Assembly (NCBI GenBank): GCA_016874005.1
Contig: VGVQ01000005.1
Location: 62,001 to 126,000, forward strand
Reading direction: 5' to 3'
Length of the DNA: 64,000 bases
Origin: Gemmatimonadota bacterium
GTDB taxonomy: Bacteria > Gemmatimonadota > Gemmatimonadetes > Gemmatimonadales > GWC2-71-9
Under the pieces are notes generated by a model that had not been told where the DNA came from, did not search any database, and worked only from the letters and a program-made list of their open reading frames with translations. Position numbers and translations under genes: made by a program. Shown in pieces: positions 12,565 through 23,200 of this stretch; the first letter of the stretch is position 1, and each line of letters opens with the position of its first letter.

Positions 12565-14813
12565 AGACCACGACTCGTCGCGCGCTCATCGCCGCGTTGT
12601 CTGCCGGAACGCTCGCCGCCTCGGCGGACGCCCAGCGCCGGCCGATGACCTTTCTCGACGTGCAGCATCTCAAGCAGGCCGGTGGAGTCGCGCTGAGCCC
12701 GGACGGCCGGTGGGCCTTGTACACCCTGTCGACGCCGGACTGGAAGGAGGCCCGCCGGAGCACCGATGTGTGGCTGGTCTCGACCAGCGAGGGCGTCCGG
12801 TCGGCGCGACAACTCACCTTCACCGCCGACAAGAACGAGACGGCGCCGGCTTGGACTCCGGATGGTCGCTTCTTCGTGTTCAGCTCCAACCGGGAGGCCC
12901 AGGGACCGAACGGCGGCAACCAGCTCTTCCTGATGCGGCCCGACGGGGGCGAAGCCCGGCGAATCACCGACGACCGCGACGGGGTAGGGCGGTTCGAGAT
13001 CAGCGCCGACGGCGCCTGGCTGGTCTACGCCGCGGGCAAGGCGAACGAACAGCAGCTCAAGGCCCGCCCGCTCGCCGCGCTGCTGGCGGGTGATTCCGCG
13101 GCGGCCGTGGAAGTGACCAACCACCCGGCTCCGATCACCGGATGGCAGCTGAGCCGCGACGGCAAGCGGGTTTTCTTCACGGCGGCGGACAGCCTCGACA
13201 AGGCGGAGAAAGCCCGGATCGAGAAGAAGTTCACCGTTGCCATCCGTAACTACGATGTTCCCCTAGAACATCTTTGGACGGTTCCGCTGGAGACCCGCCA
13301 GCCCCGCCGGCTCACCGGGGGCACCGAATACGGCGTTGCCAGCTTCTCGCTCTCCGACGACGCTGCATGGGTCGGGTTTCGGGGAGCGCCCAATGACCGG
13401 TACAAGCGAACGGTCACCGAGGCCGGCAACCACACCGATCTCTACCTCGTCGAAGTCGCCACCGGGCGGATCGAACGGCTGACGACCAACGCCGAGATCG
13501 GCGAAAGCAACCTGAGCTTCTCGCCGGATGGGGCTTGGATCGCCTTTGCCGCCTCGAACGATTTCGTCTACAGCCGCGACCAGAAGATCTACCTCCGGGC
13601 AACCAAGGCGGCTGATGGGCCTTGGCGAAAACTCGGTGCCGGGTACGACGGCGGGCTCGGGATAGGCTGGTGGTCGCGGGATGCCCGGACGATCTACTTC
13701 AACGAGGGCGTTCGGGTCACCAATCAGGTCCTGGCGCTCGACATCGCCTCCGACCTGGTCAAGCCGGTGGTGGCCGAGTCGGCCTCGGTGTTCGCGACCC
13801 GGGACGACACCGGACCGATCCTGATCACCTATGCCGATCCGTCGACGCCGCCGAGCATCTTCCTGGCCCGGACCGAGGCGGATCTCGCTAACCGCACCGC
13901 GTGGGTTCGGCTCACCGATCCCAACCCACAGGTCGCCGGCTTCGCCCTCGGCCAGGCCTCGGAGTACACCTGGCGCTCCCGGGACGGGAAGACGGTGGGT
14001 GGGGTGCTGGTCAAGCCGGCGGGTTATCAACCGGGTCGGCGCTACCCGCTGATCGTGCAGATTCACGGTGGTCCCGCCGGGGCGGACGTGCTCGGTTTCA
14101 ACGGGGGCTATGGTTCGCAGATCTACGCCGGGGCGGGGTATGCCGTGCTGCTGCCGAACTATCGGGGCTCGACCAATTACGGCGAGCGCCACCGGGTCGA
14201 GACCGCCGGCATCGGCAAGTACTTCGACCGTGGCTTCGACGACATCATGACGGGGGTCGATCAGCTGGTCGCCGACGGGGTTGCCCACCCCGACAGCCTT
14301 GGCGCCATGGGGTGGAGCGCCGGCGGCCATTACTCCAACTGGATTCTCACTCACACCGATCGGTTCAAGGCGATTTCGAGCGGGGCCGGCACGGTCAACT
14401 GGGTCTCGATGTACGCCCAGAGCGACGTGCAACGCAACCGGCAGTGGTACATGGGTGGCGATCTGCCCTACGACAACCACGAGGCCTACTGGCGGGTGTC
14501 GCCGCTCAAGTACATCAAGAACGCCAAGACGCCGACCATGATCCACGTGGTCGACGGCGATCCCCGGGTGCCGCGACCGCAGTCCGAAGAACTCCACATG
14601 GCTCTCAAGAAACTCGGGGTCCCGACCGAGCTGTTCGTGTATCCCGGCAACACCCATGGCATCACCGAGCCGAGAAACCAGCTCACCAAGGCCATGGTGG
14701 AGTTCAACTGGTTCGAGAAGTGGATCCGCGGCAAACCGGCTTGGCTCAACTGGCAAGAGATGCTGGTTACCCTGCCGGATTCCGCCCCGGCTCGCCCGCG
14801 GTTGACGCCGTGA
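12561..14813 (+). CDS. S9 family prolyl oligopeptidase / dipeptidyl peptidase
   Basis: 750 residues with a signal peptide ending ASADAQ, so exported. The N-terminal 400 residues form a TolB/DPPIV-type propeller (SPDGRW, SADGAW repeats). The C-terminal alpha/beta hydrolase carries the catalytic triad: Ser586 in GWSAGGH, Asp667 in DGDPRVP and His699 in NTHGI, in the order and spacing expected for S9. It probably removes short peptides or dipeptides from peptide N-termini in the periplasm. Second gene of the forward operon; its ATG overlaps the stop of the sortilin-like gene. An 11-base gap leads to the next lipoprotein gene. Confidence 0.93.
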
Positions 14814-14824
14814 GGGGGCCTCGG

Positions 14825-15421
14825 ATGCGACTCAACGTCTGGATGGTGGCCGCGGCGACGCTGGCTGCGGCGGGTTGCGCCAGTCTCCAGCAGTTGGCGG
14901 CTCTCCGGCAAGTCGACTTCGCCTTGGCCAGCTTGGGTCAAGCCCGGGTCGCGGGCATCGACCTCGCGCGGATTACGGCCTACCAGAAACTCGGGCCGCT
15001 CGACGTGGCGAGAGTCGCGGTGGCGCTGTCGCGCAACGACCTGCCGCTCGAGTTCGTGCTCAACGTCAAAGCGGAAAACCCAGCCAATAACAAGGTTACG
15101 GCCAAGATGGTCAGGATGGGTTGGTCGCTCTTCCTCCAGGAAAAAGAGACGATCTCCGGGATCATCGACCAGGCGATCGAGCTCCCGCCGGGCCAGCCGC
15201 AGACCATTCCGATGACCATGCGGGTCAATCTGCTGCAGTTCTTCAATGGACCGGCTCAGGACCTGTTTGACCTGGCCGTGGCGCTCGCCGGCGCCGACCC
15301 CGATCCGAAGAAGGTGAGTCTTCGGGCGACACCGACGATCGAGACGCCGCTCGGGCCGATCAACTACCCCACCCCCATCACGGTGGTGAGCCGTACCTTC
15401 GGAGGGACCCCGAAGCCATGA
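14825..15421 (+). CDS. LEA type 2 (LEA14/WHy-like) lipoprotein
   Basis: 198 residues. A lipobox (LAAAGC, Cys at about 20) marks a lipoprotein. The rest looks like the LEA14/WHy beta-sandwich: [14 protein letters not shown] is the family's hydrophobic-polar strand with the characteristic 'NPN' turn, followed by alternating strands up to VVSRTFGG. Such proteins are linked to desiccation or stress tolerance in plants and are of unknown role in bacteria. An AGGGGG ribosome site lies upstream. The stop overlaps the start of the M24 peptidase gene (ATGA). Family assignment is by pattern only. Confidence 0.72.
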   Translation: MRLNVWMVAAATLAAAGCASLQQLAALRQVDFALASLGQARVAGIDLARITAYQKLGPLDVARVAVALSRNDLPLEFVLNVKAENPANNKVTAKMVRMGWSLFLQEKETISGIIDQAIELPPGQPQTIPMTMRVNLLQFFNGPAQDLFDLAVALAGADPDPKKVSLRATPTIETPLGPINYPTPITVVSRTFGGTPKP

Positions 15422-16758
15422 GAGTGTTCCTGTTGACTGGCCTGGTCTTGCTGGTGGGGACCGGGGCGGGAACGGCCCAGCGCCGGGCCGATGCCGCGCT
15501 GCCGCCGTGGTCGAAGCAGCTCGAGATCCGGGAGGGCTGGTTGGCCGCCCGGCACCAGCTGCTGCTGCCGATGATGCGGCGCCACGGGATCGGGATGTGG
15601 ATCGTGGTCAACGAGGAGTTCCATGACGACCCGATCGTCCCCACCGTCGCACCGCCGCGACCGTACGCCGGTAATCGCGACTTCTTCGTCCTGATCGACG
15701 ACGGGGGCGCAAAGCTCCGAGCCTTTTCGATCACGGGGTACCCCGAGGAGAACCTCAAGGCATTCTTCGAGCCGATGCCCGAGGGCCGAAACCCGGGCAA
15801 GATGCTGGCGCAACTCTATCAGCAGTTCAAGCCGAGGACGATCGCCCTGGGCATCGACGGGAACCGCGCGGTCACCCGGACGATCAGCCACGCCACCTTC
15901 GGGCTGCTCACCGAGTGGCTGGGCCCGGAGGCGAGCGCCAAGTTCGTGAGCGCGGCCGAGCTGATCGAGGAGCACCTCGACACCCGGATTCCCGAGGAGA
16001 AAGAGTGGTACACCCTGCTGGTCCGAATCACCGATCGGATCGCCAAGAAGGCGTTTTCGAACGCGGTGATCACCCCGGGTAAGACAACGGTCGGCGACAT
16101 CCGCCGCTTCCTGTTCGACGAGTACGCCCGAGTCGGCGCCAGCACCTGGTTCCAGCCCGACATTCGAGTCCAGCGGCAAGGCGGGGGCGATTTCGAGGTC
16201 GGGAAGCACTCGGCGACGCCCGCGGCGCCAGGTCCCGCGCTCGAGGGCACCGTCATCCGGCGTGGAGACGTGATCCACGTCGACATGGGGATCACCGCGA
16301 TGGGGCTCGACACCGACTGGCAGAAGATGGCCTACGTGCTCAGGCCGGGGGAGCGGGACGTGCCCGCCGGACTGAAGCGGGCGATGGCCAACACCAACGC
16401 CCTGCAGGACGCGGTGATGAAGACCTGCTCCCAACCGGGGCGCCTCAACACCGAGGTCTACGACTGCGCCATGGCGGAGATGAAGCGGCAGAACATCGAG
16501 GCGATGATCTACTCCCACCCGATCGGCAATCAGGGCCACGGCCTCGGGGCCGGGATCTCCTTCGGATCGGGCGGCGATCGGACCGGCAAACCGCTCCGGC
16601 TCGGGTCGTACATCTCGATCGAGCTGAACACCGCGACGCCGGTAGCGGAGTGGAATGGCCAGAAAGTCTGGGTGATGATGGAGGACGACGCCCACCTCAC
16701 CGCGAAGGGGTGGGAGTTCTTCTGGCCTCGCCAGACCCAATGGTATCTGATTCGTTAG
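15418..16758 (+). CDS. M24 family metallopeptidase (Xaa-Pro aminopeptidase type)
   Basis: 446 residues with a signal peptide ([13 protein letters not shown]). Residues of about 30-210 match the creatinase/prolidase N-terminal domain; the C-terminal pita-bread fold contains the metal ligands in [14 protein letters not shown] (two Asp), [11 protein letters not shown] (His) and SIELNTATP (Glu), with a final Glu in MEDDAHLT. It would cleave N-terminal residues next to proline, complementing the S9 enzyme two genes upstream. Last gene of the forward operon. Its last 62 bases overlap the 3' end of the convergent DUF4403 gene, and the stop TAG lies inside a GTTAGGC word. Confidence 0.9.
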   Translation: MRVFLLTGLVLLVGTGAGTAQRRADAALPPWSKQLEIREGWLAARHQLLLPMMRRHGIGMWIVVNEEFHDDPIVPTVAPPRPYAGNRDFFVLIDDGGAKLRAFSITGYPEENLKAFFEPMPEGRNPGKMLAQLYQQFKPRTIALGIDGNRAVTRTISHATFGLLTEWLGPEASAKFVSAAELIEEHLDTRIPEEKEWYTLLVRITDRIAKKAFSNAVITPGKTTVGDIRRFLFDEYARVGASTWFQPDIRVQRQGGGDFEVGKHSATPAAPGPALEGTVIRRGDVIHVDMGITAMGLDTDWQKMAYVLRPGERDVPAGLKRAMANTNALQDAVMKTCSQPGRLNTEVYDCAMAEMKRQNIEAMIYSHPIGNQGHGLGAGISFGSGGDRTGKPLRLGSYISIELNTATPVAEWNGQKVWVMMEDDAHLTAKGWEFFWPRQTQWYLIR

Positions 16759-18208
16759 GCGCCGGATCCCGACCGGGTCCGAGGTGGCGGAAGAAGACGT
16801 CGGAGATGTGAAGCGCCGCCTGTCCCGAGGCTTTGGCCTGAACGACCAACGCATCCGGGCGGGGGAGGATCCTCAAGACGTCGGTTCGGTTGATCGCGGC
16901 GCTGATCGAGACCCCGGGTGCGAGCTCCCGGTTCATGCCCTTGGCGGCCAGATCGGTCAATCGCTCGAGGGCGTCGGCCGACGGAAAGGTGGCCCGGGCC
17001 CGGAGGTAATCGCGGATGTCGGCGGCCTTGAGCCAGGCGAGGCCTTTGACCAGGAGACTGGTGGTGGTGGCGTCGTAGTCGAGGTCGGGAACGGTGATCC
17101 GTCCGGTGGCGGTGTCGTACCGCGGCGTGCCGATGAAGTAGATCTGGCCCCGGGCGGTGCCGCCGAACCGAACTCCCAGGGCCAGTCGCCCCTTGCCGAC
17201 GCCAAACGCTCCGATCTCCTCGATCCGGAGGATGCCGCCGGGGGCCTTGATCTCCCGGCCGACCACCGCGCGGGACAGCGCCGCGTCGATCAGCCCGTAG
17301 TCGAAGCGCCCCTCGACCAGCAGGTTGAGGCCAGCGTCATCGCCGGCCGGGGCCAACGGTGGGAGCGGCGTGGCCGGTGTCGGCGGACGAGTTCCCGCCA
17401 CGATCCGAGGTTGGGCGTCGATCCCGACGGTGGTGCCGACCATGGCGTTGGTGCCGCTGACCCGGCCTAGTCGGACGCCCTTGGGGTCGAGCAGCAGCCA
17501 AACGCTGTCGGCGAGGCGAATCGGTTGGAGGATCTCCCGCCATACTTTGTCGAATTCGCGTCGGACGTCGATCGACGCGAGGCGGACCGCGATCCTGGGC
17601 AACTGCTGCCTGATCGCTCCGCGAGCGGCACCCAACACCTTCGAGGTCACGTCGAGCTTGAGGAAGGAGACCTCGCACTGGTCCCGCTCGGTTTTCGTCA
17701 ACGGCCCGAGGAACCGAAGCACCGGCCGAGCCGATAGGTTCCAGGCGCTGTCGAGGGCGGGACGGATCGCGACGACGATCCGCGCTCGAGGCATCTGGCC
17801 CTTGGTGCCACACGAGCCACCGACTTCCGGGCCGATCGGTGGGTCGTACCAGCCTCGGCCTCGATAGTGGATCGTCGAACCGATCAAGAAGGTGTCGGCC
17901 CGCACCGTCACGGCAAAGGGCTCCCGGGTGAGCTCATAGGCGAAGTGGCCCCGTTTGTTGCCAGGTACCGGCATGCGCCGGTCGATGTCGCCGAAACGGG
18001 CCGGGAGTGCCGATTCCATCAGGGCGACGGCGGCGGAGAGGTCGAGCAACATCGGGACGTTGACCACGGTACGCGGCAGCGCTGGCGGCGGGCCCTCGTC
18101 GGCGTCGAAGAGGCGCTCGGGCGGCGGCGCTAGGACCCGGTCGCCGGTCTCGCACCCAGCGAGGATCGAGCCGAGTCCGAGAGCCAGCACCGCCGAGAAC
18201 CGTCGCAT
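16697..18208 (-). CDS. DUF4403 family lipoprotein
   Basis: 503 residues from ATG 18208. The lipobox ([10 protein letters not shown]) predicts an outer-membrane or periplasmic lipoprotein. The order of features (N-terminal '[20 protein letters not shown]', a [18 protein letters not shown] segment with a cysteine, and a C-terminal repeat of the same fold ending in [16 protein letters not shown]) agrees with DUF4403, a family with duplicated lipid-binding-like (BPI/TULIP-like) domains and unknown function. The start is supported by a promoter with TACGAT only 6 bases upstream, implying a leaderless transcript. The 3' end overlaps the M24 gene by 62 bases on the opposite strand. Confidence 0.82.
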   Translation of the reverse strand: MRRFSAVLALGLGSILAGCETGDRVLAPPPERLFDADEGPPPALPRTVVNVPMLLDLSAAVALMESALPARFGDIDRRMPVPGNKRGHFAYELTREPFAVTVRADTFLIGSTIHYRGRGWYDPPIGPEVGGSCGTKGQMPRARIVVAIRPALDSAWNLSARPVLRFLGPLTKTERDQCEVSFLKLDVTSKVLGAARGAIRQQLPRIAVRLASIDVRREFDKVWREILQPIRLADSVWLLLDPKGVRLGRVSGTNAMVGTTVGIDAQPRIVAGTRPPTPATPLPPLAPAGDDAGLNLLVEGRFDYGLIDAALSRAVVGREIKAPGGILRIEEIGAFGVGKGRLALGVRFGGTARGQIYFIGTPRYDTATGRITVPDLDYDATTTSLLVKGLAWLKAADIRDYLRARATFPSADALERLTDLAAKGMNRELAPGVSISAAINRTDVLRILPRPDALVVQAKASGQAALHISDVFFRHLGPGRDPAPNESDTIGSGEARRTPTPSR

Positions 18209-18214
18209 CGGGAG

Positions 18215-18243
18215 ATCGTAGCTTCGGCCCAGGACACTGTCGA
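18215..18243 (-). promoter_or_regulatory. Promoter of DUF4403 gene, leaderless arrangement
   Basis: Reverse strand: TCGACA (18243-18238), 17-base spacer, TACGAT (18220-18215), then 6 bases to the ATG at 18208. The -35 matches TTGACA at five of six positions, which makes this the best-formed promoter among the apparently leaderless ones. Confidence 0.55.
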
Positions 18244-18250
18244 TAGGGCC

Positions 18251-18279
18251 TTGCTCAGCCACCTTTCACCAGGCACAAT
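18251..18279 (+). promoter_or_regulatory. Promoter of YtcJ-like amidohydrolase gene
   Basis: TTGCTC (18251-18256), 17-base spacer, CACAAT (18274-18279), leader of about 30 bases before ATG 18317. It lies back to back with the DUF4403 promoter in a 108-base divergent region. Confidence 0.45.
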
Positions 18280-18316
18280 TGGGAGCCGGACTCACCTCTT
18301 CCGCCCGGGAACGCCC

Positions 18317-20005
18317 ATGCTTCGTTTCGCCGTGTTCGCCACTCTCGCCGTCGCGGCCGGCTGCGCGCCCCGCGACACCGCTGACCTGGTGCTCAAGAAC
18401 GCCACCGTGTACACCGGGGAAGATGGTCGACCCCGCGCCGAAGCCGTGGCGGTCAAGGGCGACCGGATCGTCTTCGTCGGGTCGAGCGCCGACGCGGCGC
18501 GTTTCGAGGGAGCGGCAACCCGAGTCGAGGACTTGGCCGGCGCCGTGGTGTTTCCGGGTTTCGCGGACGCCCACTACCACCTGAGCGGCGTCGGGGAGCG
18601 GGAGATGACCCTCAACCTGGAGGGGACATCGACCAAGGAGGCCTTCCTCGCCAAGGTCAAGGAACGAGTGGACCAGACCCCTGCCGGCGCCTGGGTCGTG
18701 GGCCGGGGCTGGATCGAGACGTTCTGGACGCCGCCGGTGTTCCCGACCCGACAGGATCTCGACGCGATCGCGCCCGACCACCCGGTGATGCTGACCCGGG
18801 CCGACGGGCATGCGTCGATCGTCAACACCCGGGCGCTCGAGATTGCCGGTGTCACCAAGGCAACGCCGGCGCCCGATGGCGGCGCGCTCAACAAGACCCC
18901 GGCAGGGGAGTTGACCGGGATGTTGATCGACCGCGCCCAAGGCTTGGTGGGGCGGCACCTGCCGGCCGAGACCCCGGAACAGCTCGATTCGATGATCGTG
19001 ATCGGGGCGCGGCGCAGCGCCGAGCTCGGATGGACCCAGGTTCACGACGCCGGAGGTTCCTGGGCCGAGATCGGCAGAATGCGGCGGCTCTACCAGGCCG
19101 GCCAGGTCAAACTCCGGATCTACAAGGCGGTCGGGGGGCCCAGCCCCGACGCGGACTCGCTCCTGGCGATGGGTCGGAGCATCGGCGAATTCGGCGGCCG
19201 GCTGACCATTCGAGCCATCAAGACCTGGATCGACGGGGCGTTAGGCTCTCGCGGTGCCTTCCTGCTCGCCCCCTACGCCGACGAGCCCGGCAGTCGTGGC
19301 CTGATCACCGTGGACACCACCCGGTTCCGGGCGATGCTGGTCAAGGCCCTCGAGCGGGGCATCCAGGTGGAAACCCACGCCATCGGCGACGGCGGCAACC
19401 GGCTGGTGCTGGACATGTATCAATGGGCGTTCGAGGCGGTGCCCCGCGGCGAGAAACGGGCGGACCCCAAGGATCCCCGGTGGCGAATCGAGCACGCCCA
19501 GATCGTGGACCCCGGCGACATCCCCCGATTCAAATCGTTGGGCGTCGTTCCCTCGATGCAGCCCTCCCATGCCATCGGCGATCTCTACTTCGCGCCGAGC
19601 CGTCTCGGGGGAGGTCGGCTGGTCGGGGCGTACGCCTGGAAAGCCTTCCTCGATCTCGGACTCCCGCTGGCCGGGGGGTCGGACGCGCCGGTCGAACGGG
19701 GCGAGCCGATGATCGAATTCTACGCCGCGGTCGCCCGGCGAGACATCCGGGGTAACGCGGGCCCGGATTCCCTCTGGCACCCCGAGCAGAAGCTGAGCCG
19801 CGAACAGGCGCTCAAGCTCTTCACCGGGTATCCCGCGTACGCCGCCTTCGAAGACGATCGCCGGGGGACCATCGCGGTCGGCAAATGGGCCGATTTCACC
19901 ATCCTCGATCGCGATATCATGACCGTTCCGGAGGCGGACATTCTGGGCGCCAAGACCCTCCTCACGGTGATCGGCGGCGAGATCGTCCACCGGGCCCAGC
20001 GTTGA
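18317..20005 (+). CDS. YtcJ-like amidohydrolase lipoprotein
   Basis: 562 residues. Lipobox LAVAAGC gives a lipid-anchored protein. Amidohydrolase-3/YtcJ pattern: N-terminal LVLKNATVYTGEDG strand, metal motif 'GFADAHYHL', the central DGALGSRGA loop typical of the family, THAIGDGGN and WRIEHAQIV histidines, GSDAPVE aspartate and a C-terminal GKWADFTILD strand. Members hydrolyse formamide- or amide-type compounds; substrate unknown. The open frame extends upstream to 18251 but only the ATG at 18317 gives a lipoprotein signal. The amidase gene starts one base after its stop. It has the same length and architecture as the gene at 56854-58542. Confidence 0.92.
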   Translation: MLRFAVFATLAVAAGCAPRDTADLVLKNATVYTGEDGRPRAEAVAVKGDRIVFVGSSADAARFEGAATRVEDLAGAVVFPGFADAHYHLSGVGEREMTLNLEGTSTKEAFLAKVKERVDQTPAGAWVVGRGWIETFWTPPVFPTRQDLDAIAPDHPVMLTRADGHASIVNTRALEIAGVTKATPAPDGGALNKTPAGELTGMLIDRAQGLVGRHLPAETPEQLDSMIVIGARRSAELGWTQVHDAGGSWAEIGRMRRLYQAGQVKLRIYKAVGGPSPDADSLLAMGRSIGEFGGRLTIRAIKTWIDGALGSRGAFLLAPYADEPGSRGLITVDTTRFRAMLVKALERGIQVETHAIGDGGNRLVLDMYQWAFEAVPRGEKRADPKDPRWRIEHAQIVDPGDIPRFKSLGVVPSMQPSHAIGDLYFAPSRLGGGRLVGAYAWKAFLDLGLPLAGGSDAPVERGEPMIEFYAAVARRDIRGNAGPDSLWHPEQKLSREQALKLFTGYPAYAAFEDDRRGTIAVGKWADFTILDRDIMTVPEADILGAKTLLTVIGGEIVHRAQR

Positions 20006-20006
20006 G

Positions 20007-21419
20007 GTGAGCGAACCGCTCTGGCGGTGGAGCGCCACCGCGCTCGCCTCGGCAATTCGCCAGCGACAGATTTCGGCGCGGGAGGCGCTCCAGGCGGCCT
20101 ACGATCGCCTCGACCAGGTCAACCCGGCCGTCAACGCCGTCGTGGTGGCCCGGCGGGAAGCGGCCTACCAACAAGCGGACGAGGCCGATCACGCGGTGCG
20201 GGATGGTGCCGCCCTCGGACCGCTCCACGGGGTGCCCGTCACCATCAAGGACAACGTCGACCAAGCCGGAATCGCCACGGTCAACGGGGTCATCGCCAAC
20301 CGGAACCTGATCGCCGCCAGCGACAGCCCGCCGGTGGCCTCCTGGCGCCGGGCCGGAGCCGTGATCCTGGGCCGCACCAACACCCCCGCTTTCTCGCTTC
20401 GATGGGATACCGAGAACGACGTCTGGGGCCGAACCGCGAACCCCTGGGACCCCACGGTGACGCCGGGTGGCTCCTCGGGCGGGGCCGCGGCCGCGCTGGC
20501 GGTGGGAATCGGCGCCCTGGCGCACGGCAACGACCTCGGCGGGTCGGTCCGGTATCCGGCCTACTGCTGCGGGGTGGCCGGGATCCGGCCGACGTTAGGC
20601 AGGGTCGCGGCCTACAACGGCACCCTCTCCGGCGAGCGACCGATCACCGGGCAACTGATGTCGGTCCAGGGCGTCTTGGCCCGCACCGTCGGCGATGTCC
20701 GGCTGGGATTCCAGGCGATGGCGGCCCGCGACCCGCGCGACCCGTGGTGGGTGCCCGCCCCGCTGGAGGGCCCCCCGCTCGAGCGCCGAGTGGCCCTGGT
20801 ACCGAACCCCGCCGGGATGGACGTGCACCCGGATGTCGCGGCGGCGGTTCGGGCCGCCGGCGAAGCGCTGGCGGCGGCCGGTTACCCGGTCGAGGAGACC
20901 GACCCGCCGGATCTGGAACGGGTGTTCTGGGTCTGGGCCACCACCCTGACCACCGATCTGCGGGCCACGATGCTCGGCACCATCATGAGTCAGGGCGATG
21001 ACCACGCCAGGCGAGCGATGGCCTTGTGGCTGGAGTTGTTTCCGCCGATCGGTCTGGAGAGTTACATCAACCTGGTCGCCGAGCGCGCCAAACACCTTCG
21101 AGCCTGGACCCTGTTCCTCGAGCGGTACCCGCTGATCGTGGGACCGACGTCGGGCCGGCCGCCGCTTCCGATCGGATTCGACTGCCACTCTGCCGCGGCC
21201 ACCGCCGATCTGATGCGGGCCCAGACCCTGCTGGCCTCGGTGAATTGCCTCGGGCTTCCGGCGGTCGCGGTGCCGATCGGCCGACACGGCGGCTTGCCGC
21301 TTGGCGTTCAAGTCATCGCGGGCCGGTATCGGGAGGACCTTGCCCTGGCGGCGGCGGAGGTCATCGAGGCGGCCGACCCCGTGGCGACGCCCGTCGACCC
21401 GCGCCGGGCGCCGGCCTAG
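20007..21419 (+). CDS. Amidase signature family enzyme
   Basis: 470 residues, GTG start one base after the upstream stop, so co-transcribed with the YtcJ-like gene. The Ser-cisSer-Lys triad is intact: Lys81 in VTIKDN, Ser156 in TPGGSSGG, Ser180 in NDLGGSVRYPA, with the 75- and 24-residue spacing seen in well-studied family members. No signal peptide, so cytoplasmic. It hydrolyses a carboxamide to acid plus ammonia. The tRNA-amidotransferase GatA is a relative, but no gatB or gatC lies nearby and the length and C-terminus fit a stand-alone amidase better. The last 4 bases overlap the convergent FAD oxidoreductase gene. Confidence 0.92.
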   Translation: MSEPLWRWSATALASAIRQRQISAREALQAAYDRLDQVNPAVNAVVVARREAAYQQADEADHAVRDGAALGPLHGVPVTIKDNVDQAGIATVNGVIANRNLIAASDSPPVASWRRAGAVILGRTNTPAFSLRWDTENDVWGRTANPWDPTVTPGGSSGGAAAALAVGIGALAHGNDLGGSVRYPAYCCGVAGIRPTLGRVAAYNGTLSGERPITGQLMSVQGVLARTVGDVRLGFQAMAARDPRDPWWVPAPLEGPPLERRVALVPNPAGMDVHPDVAAAVRAAGEALAAAGYPVEETDPPDLERVFWVWATTLTTDLRATMLGTIMSQGDDHARRAMALWLELFPPIGLESYINLVAERAKHLRAWTLFLERYPLIVGPTSGRPPLPIGFDCHSAAATADLMRAQTLLASVNCLGLPAVAVPIGRHGGLPLGVQVIAGRYREDLALAAAEVIEAADPVATPVDPRRAPA

Positions 21420-22702
21420 GTCTCTTCCTCGATGGCGTCCGGGTCGGACATCTTGAGGCTGAACCCCTCGGCGATCTCCGGATCGCCAGGGTCGCCGAGC
21501 ACCCGCTTGGCGGAGTATTCACCCACCATCGGGCCGAATTTGAAGCCTTCGGCCGACCCGCCACCCACCAGCCAGACGTTGTCGGAGTCGGGATGCTGGT
21601 CGATGATGAAGTTCCGGCTCGCCGAGAACTCGTAATGGCAGGCCCGGGTCTCGAGGAGGGGGGCCTTCTCGAGCAGCGGGAATCGATTCTCGAGCAGCTT
21701 CCGGGCGGGTTTGTCGTGCTTGCGCTCGAAGGCCCGGTTGCTCCAATCGGGGTCGTAGCTTCGCTCGCCCTGCCACCGCACCCTGAACCCGCGATTGTCG
21801 GGCCCGAGCGCGGGCCACCCGGTCACCCCGGGGAAATTCCAGCTTGGCAGATTCGGAAAGCTGAACCGGTCGTCGCCAGGCGGGGTGCCGAAGTAGTGAA
21901 CGTGGCCGAGCGGCGTGGTGATCCGTCTGGCCATCAAGTCGGGAAAGAACTTGGGGAACCAGGGCCCCAGCGCGAAGACGAAGACGCCGGCCTTGGCGAT
22001 CGCGAAGGGCCCGGCGAGCTGAACGGATTCGAGCCGCTTGCCTTGACGATCGCCTAACGTTGCGTGGCCGATGGTGAGGGCGCCACCGAGGCGCAGCAAC
22101 GCGTCGCCGAGAATCTGACAGGCCCGCCGAGCCCGCACCACCCCGGCATCCGGCTCGTAGAGCACCGTGTCGATCCGATCGAGCCGAATGACCGGATAGG
22201 CCTTGGCGACGTCCTCGACGCTCGGGGTCTCGTGAGGGACGCCGAGCTTCTTCCACCACTCGACGGTCTTGTCGGTGAACGCCTCCGGCTTCTCGCGGAA
22301 GATCAGGTCGCCGGTCCGGTAGAAGAGCTTGGAGCCCATCTGGCGTCCCCACTCGTCGTCGAACGCCTGCCACCGCTTCATCGCCTCGCGGGCCCAGGTG
22401 ATCCACAACTCGGCGTAACCGGAGGTGCCGTAGGAGCTGCGGATTCCCCGGGTCTCGTCGCCGGAGGTGGAGCGGGAGTTCCCCGGTCCCCAGGCGTCCA
22501 CCAGGGTCACCCGCGCTCCCATCTTCCGGAGGTGGTAGGCCGTCCAGCCGCCGAATACCCCGGCGCCGATGACGACGACCTCGGGCGATGACTGAGTCGA
22601 GCGGACCGGGCGCCGCTCGGCCTGAAGGGCGGATGCTCCGGCCGCCGCCGCGGCGGCCTGCGCCGACGCGACCCGAAGGAACTCCCGCCGATCGAGGCTC
22701 AC
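21416..22702 (-). CDS. FAD-dependent amine oxidoreductase (DAO family), Tat-exported
   Basis: 428 residues from GTG 22702, overlapping the cytochrome stop as GTGA. The N-terminus has a Tat signal (DRREFLRVAS then an Ala-rich stretch). VVVIGAGVFGGWTAYHL is the Rossmann FAD motif (about residue 42). The layout resembles sarcosine / N-methyl-amino-acid oxidases, including a C-terminal NVWLVGGGSAEGFKFGP strand that closes the FAD site. It likely oxidises a secondary or N-methyl amine in the periplasm. Because it is coupled to a cytochrome c, electrons may go to that cytochrome rather than oxygen (inference). No cysteine for covalent flavin was identified with confidence. Confidence 0.85.
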   Translation of the reverse strand: MSLDRREFLRVASAQAAAAAAGASALQAERRPVRSTQSSPEVVVIGAGVFGGWTAYHLRKMGARVTLVDAWGPGNSRSTSGDETRGIRSSYGTSGYAELWITWAREAMKRWQAFDDEWGRQMGSKLFYRTGDLIFREKPEAFTDKTVEWWKKLGVPHETPSVEDVAKAYPVIRLDRIDTVLYEPDAGVVRARRACQILGDALLRLGGALTIGHATLGDRQGKRLESVQLAGPFAIAKAGVFVFALGPWFPKFFPDLMARRITTPLGHVHYFGTPPGDDRFSFPNLPSWNFPGVTGWPALGPDNRGFRVRWQGERSYDPDWSNRAFERKHDKPARKLLENRFPLLEKAPLLETRACHYEFSASRNFIIDQHPDSDNVWLVGGGSAEGFKFGPMVGEYSAKRVLGDPGDPEIAEGFSLKMSDPDAIEEET

Positions 22703-23124
22703 GGATTGGGCGCCTTGGGCGGGATCGAGATCGTGATCAGCTTGAGTTCCTCGTCCGAGTTGGGCAACGGTTTCTCGCCCGACGGGAGCCCATTGAGCTT
22801 GAGCAGATAGGCCATGATGTCGGCATACTCCTCCCGCGAGAGTTTGCCGGGTTCATCGTTAGGCATCGTGCTCCGCACCAGGTCGTAGAAGTCGAAGACC
22901 GTTCGCCCGTTCCACACCCGCCGGAAGGCGAGCCCGGTGTATCCGACCGGGGCGTGGCACGCGGTGCAGTTCTTCCGGTACACCTTGGCGCCGTTCTCGG
23001 CTTGTTCCGCGGTGTACACCCCGGCCACCGTGGTCCGGCCCGGCGGAGTGGAATCGGTGACGTCTTGTGCCAGTACCGGGCTCGTGGCGAGCCCGGTTAC
23101 GACGACGAGGGCGATGAATCGCAT
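22699..23124 (-). CDS. Class I c-type cytochrome
   Basis: 141 residues: signal peptide (to about residue 20), haem motif CTACH at residues 53-57, and Met87 in STMPNDEP as likely axial ligand. One haem, periplasmic. The sequence around AFRRVWNGRTVFDFYDLV resembles the single-haem cytochromes that accompany PQQ- or flavin-dependent dehydrogenases. The stop overlaps the FAD oxidoreductase start, and 76 bases separate it from the sortilin-like gene upstream. Its GTTAGGC word falls as Pro-Asn codons. Confidence 0.88.
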   Translation of the reverse strand: MRFIALVVVTGLATSPVLAQDVTDSTPPGRTTVAGVYTAEQAENGAKVYRKNCTACHAPVGYTGLAFRRVWNGRTVFDFYDLVRSTMPNDEPGKLSREEYADIMAYLLKLNGLPSGEKPLPNSDEELKLITISIPPKAPNP

Positions 23125-23200
23125 TCCGACGGTTCGAACACTCGGATCGAGGGAGCGGGAAAGAGACGCCCCGCCCCCCCGTTCGTCAAGCGCACCCGGG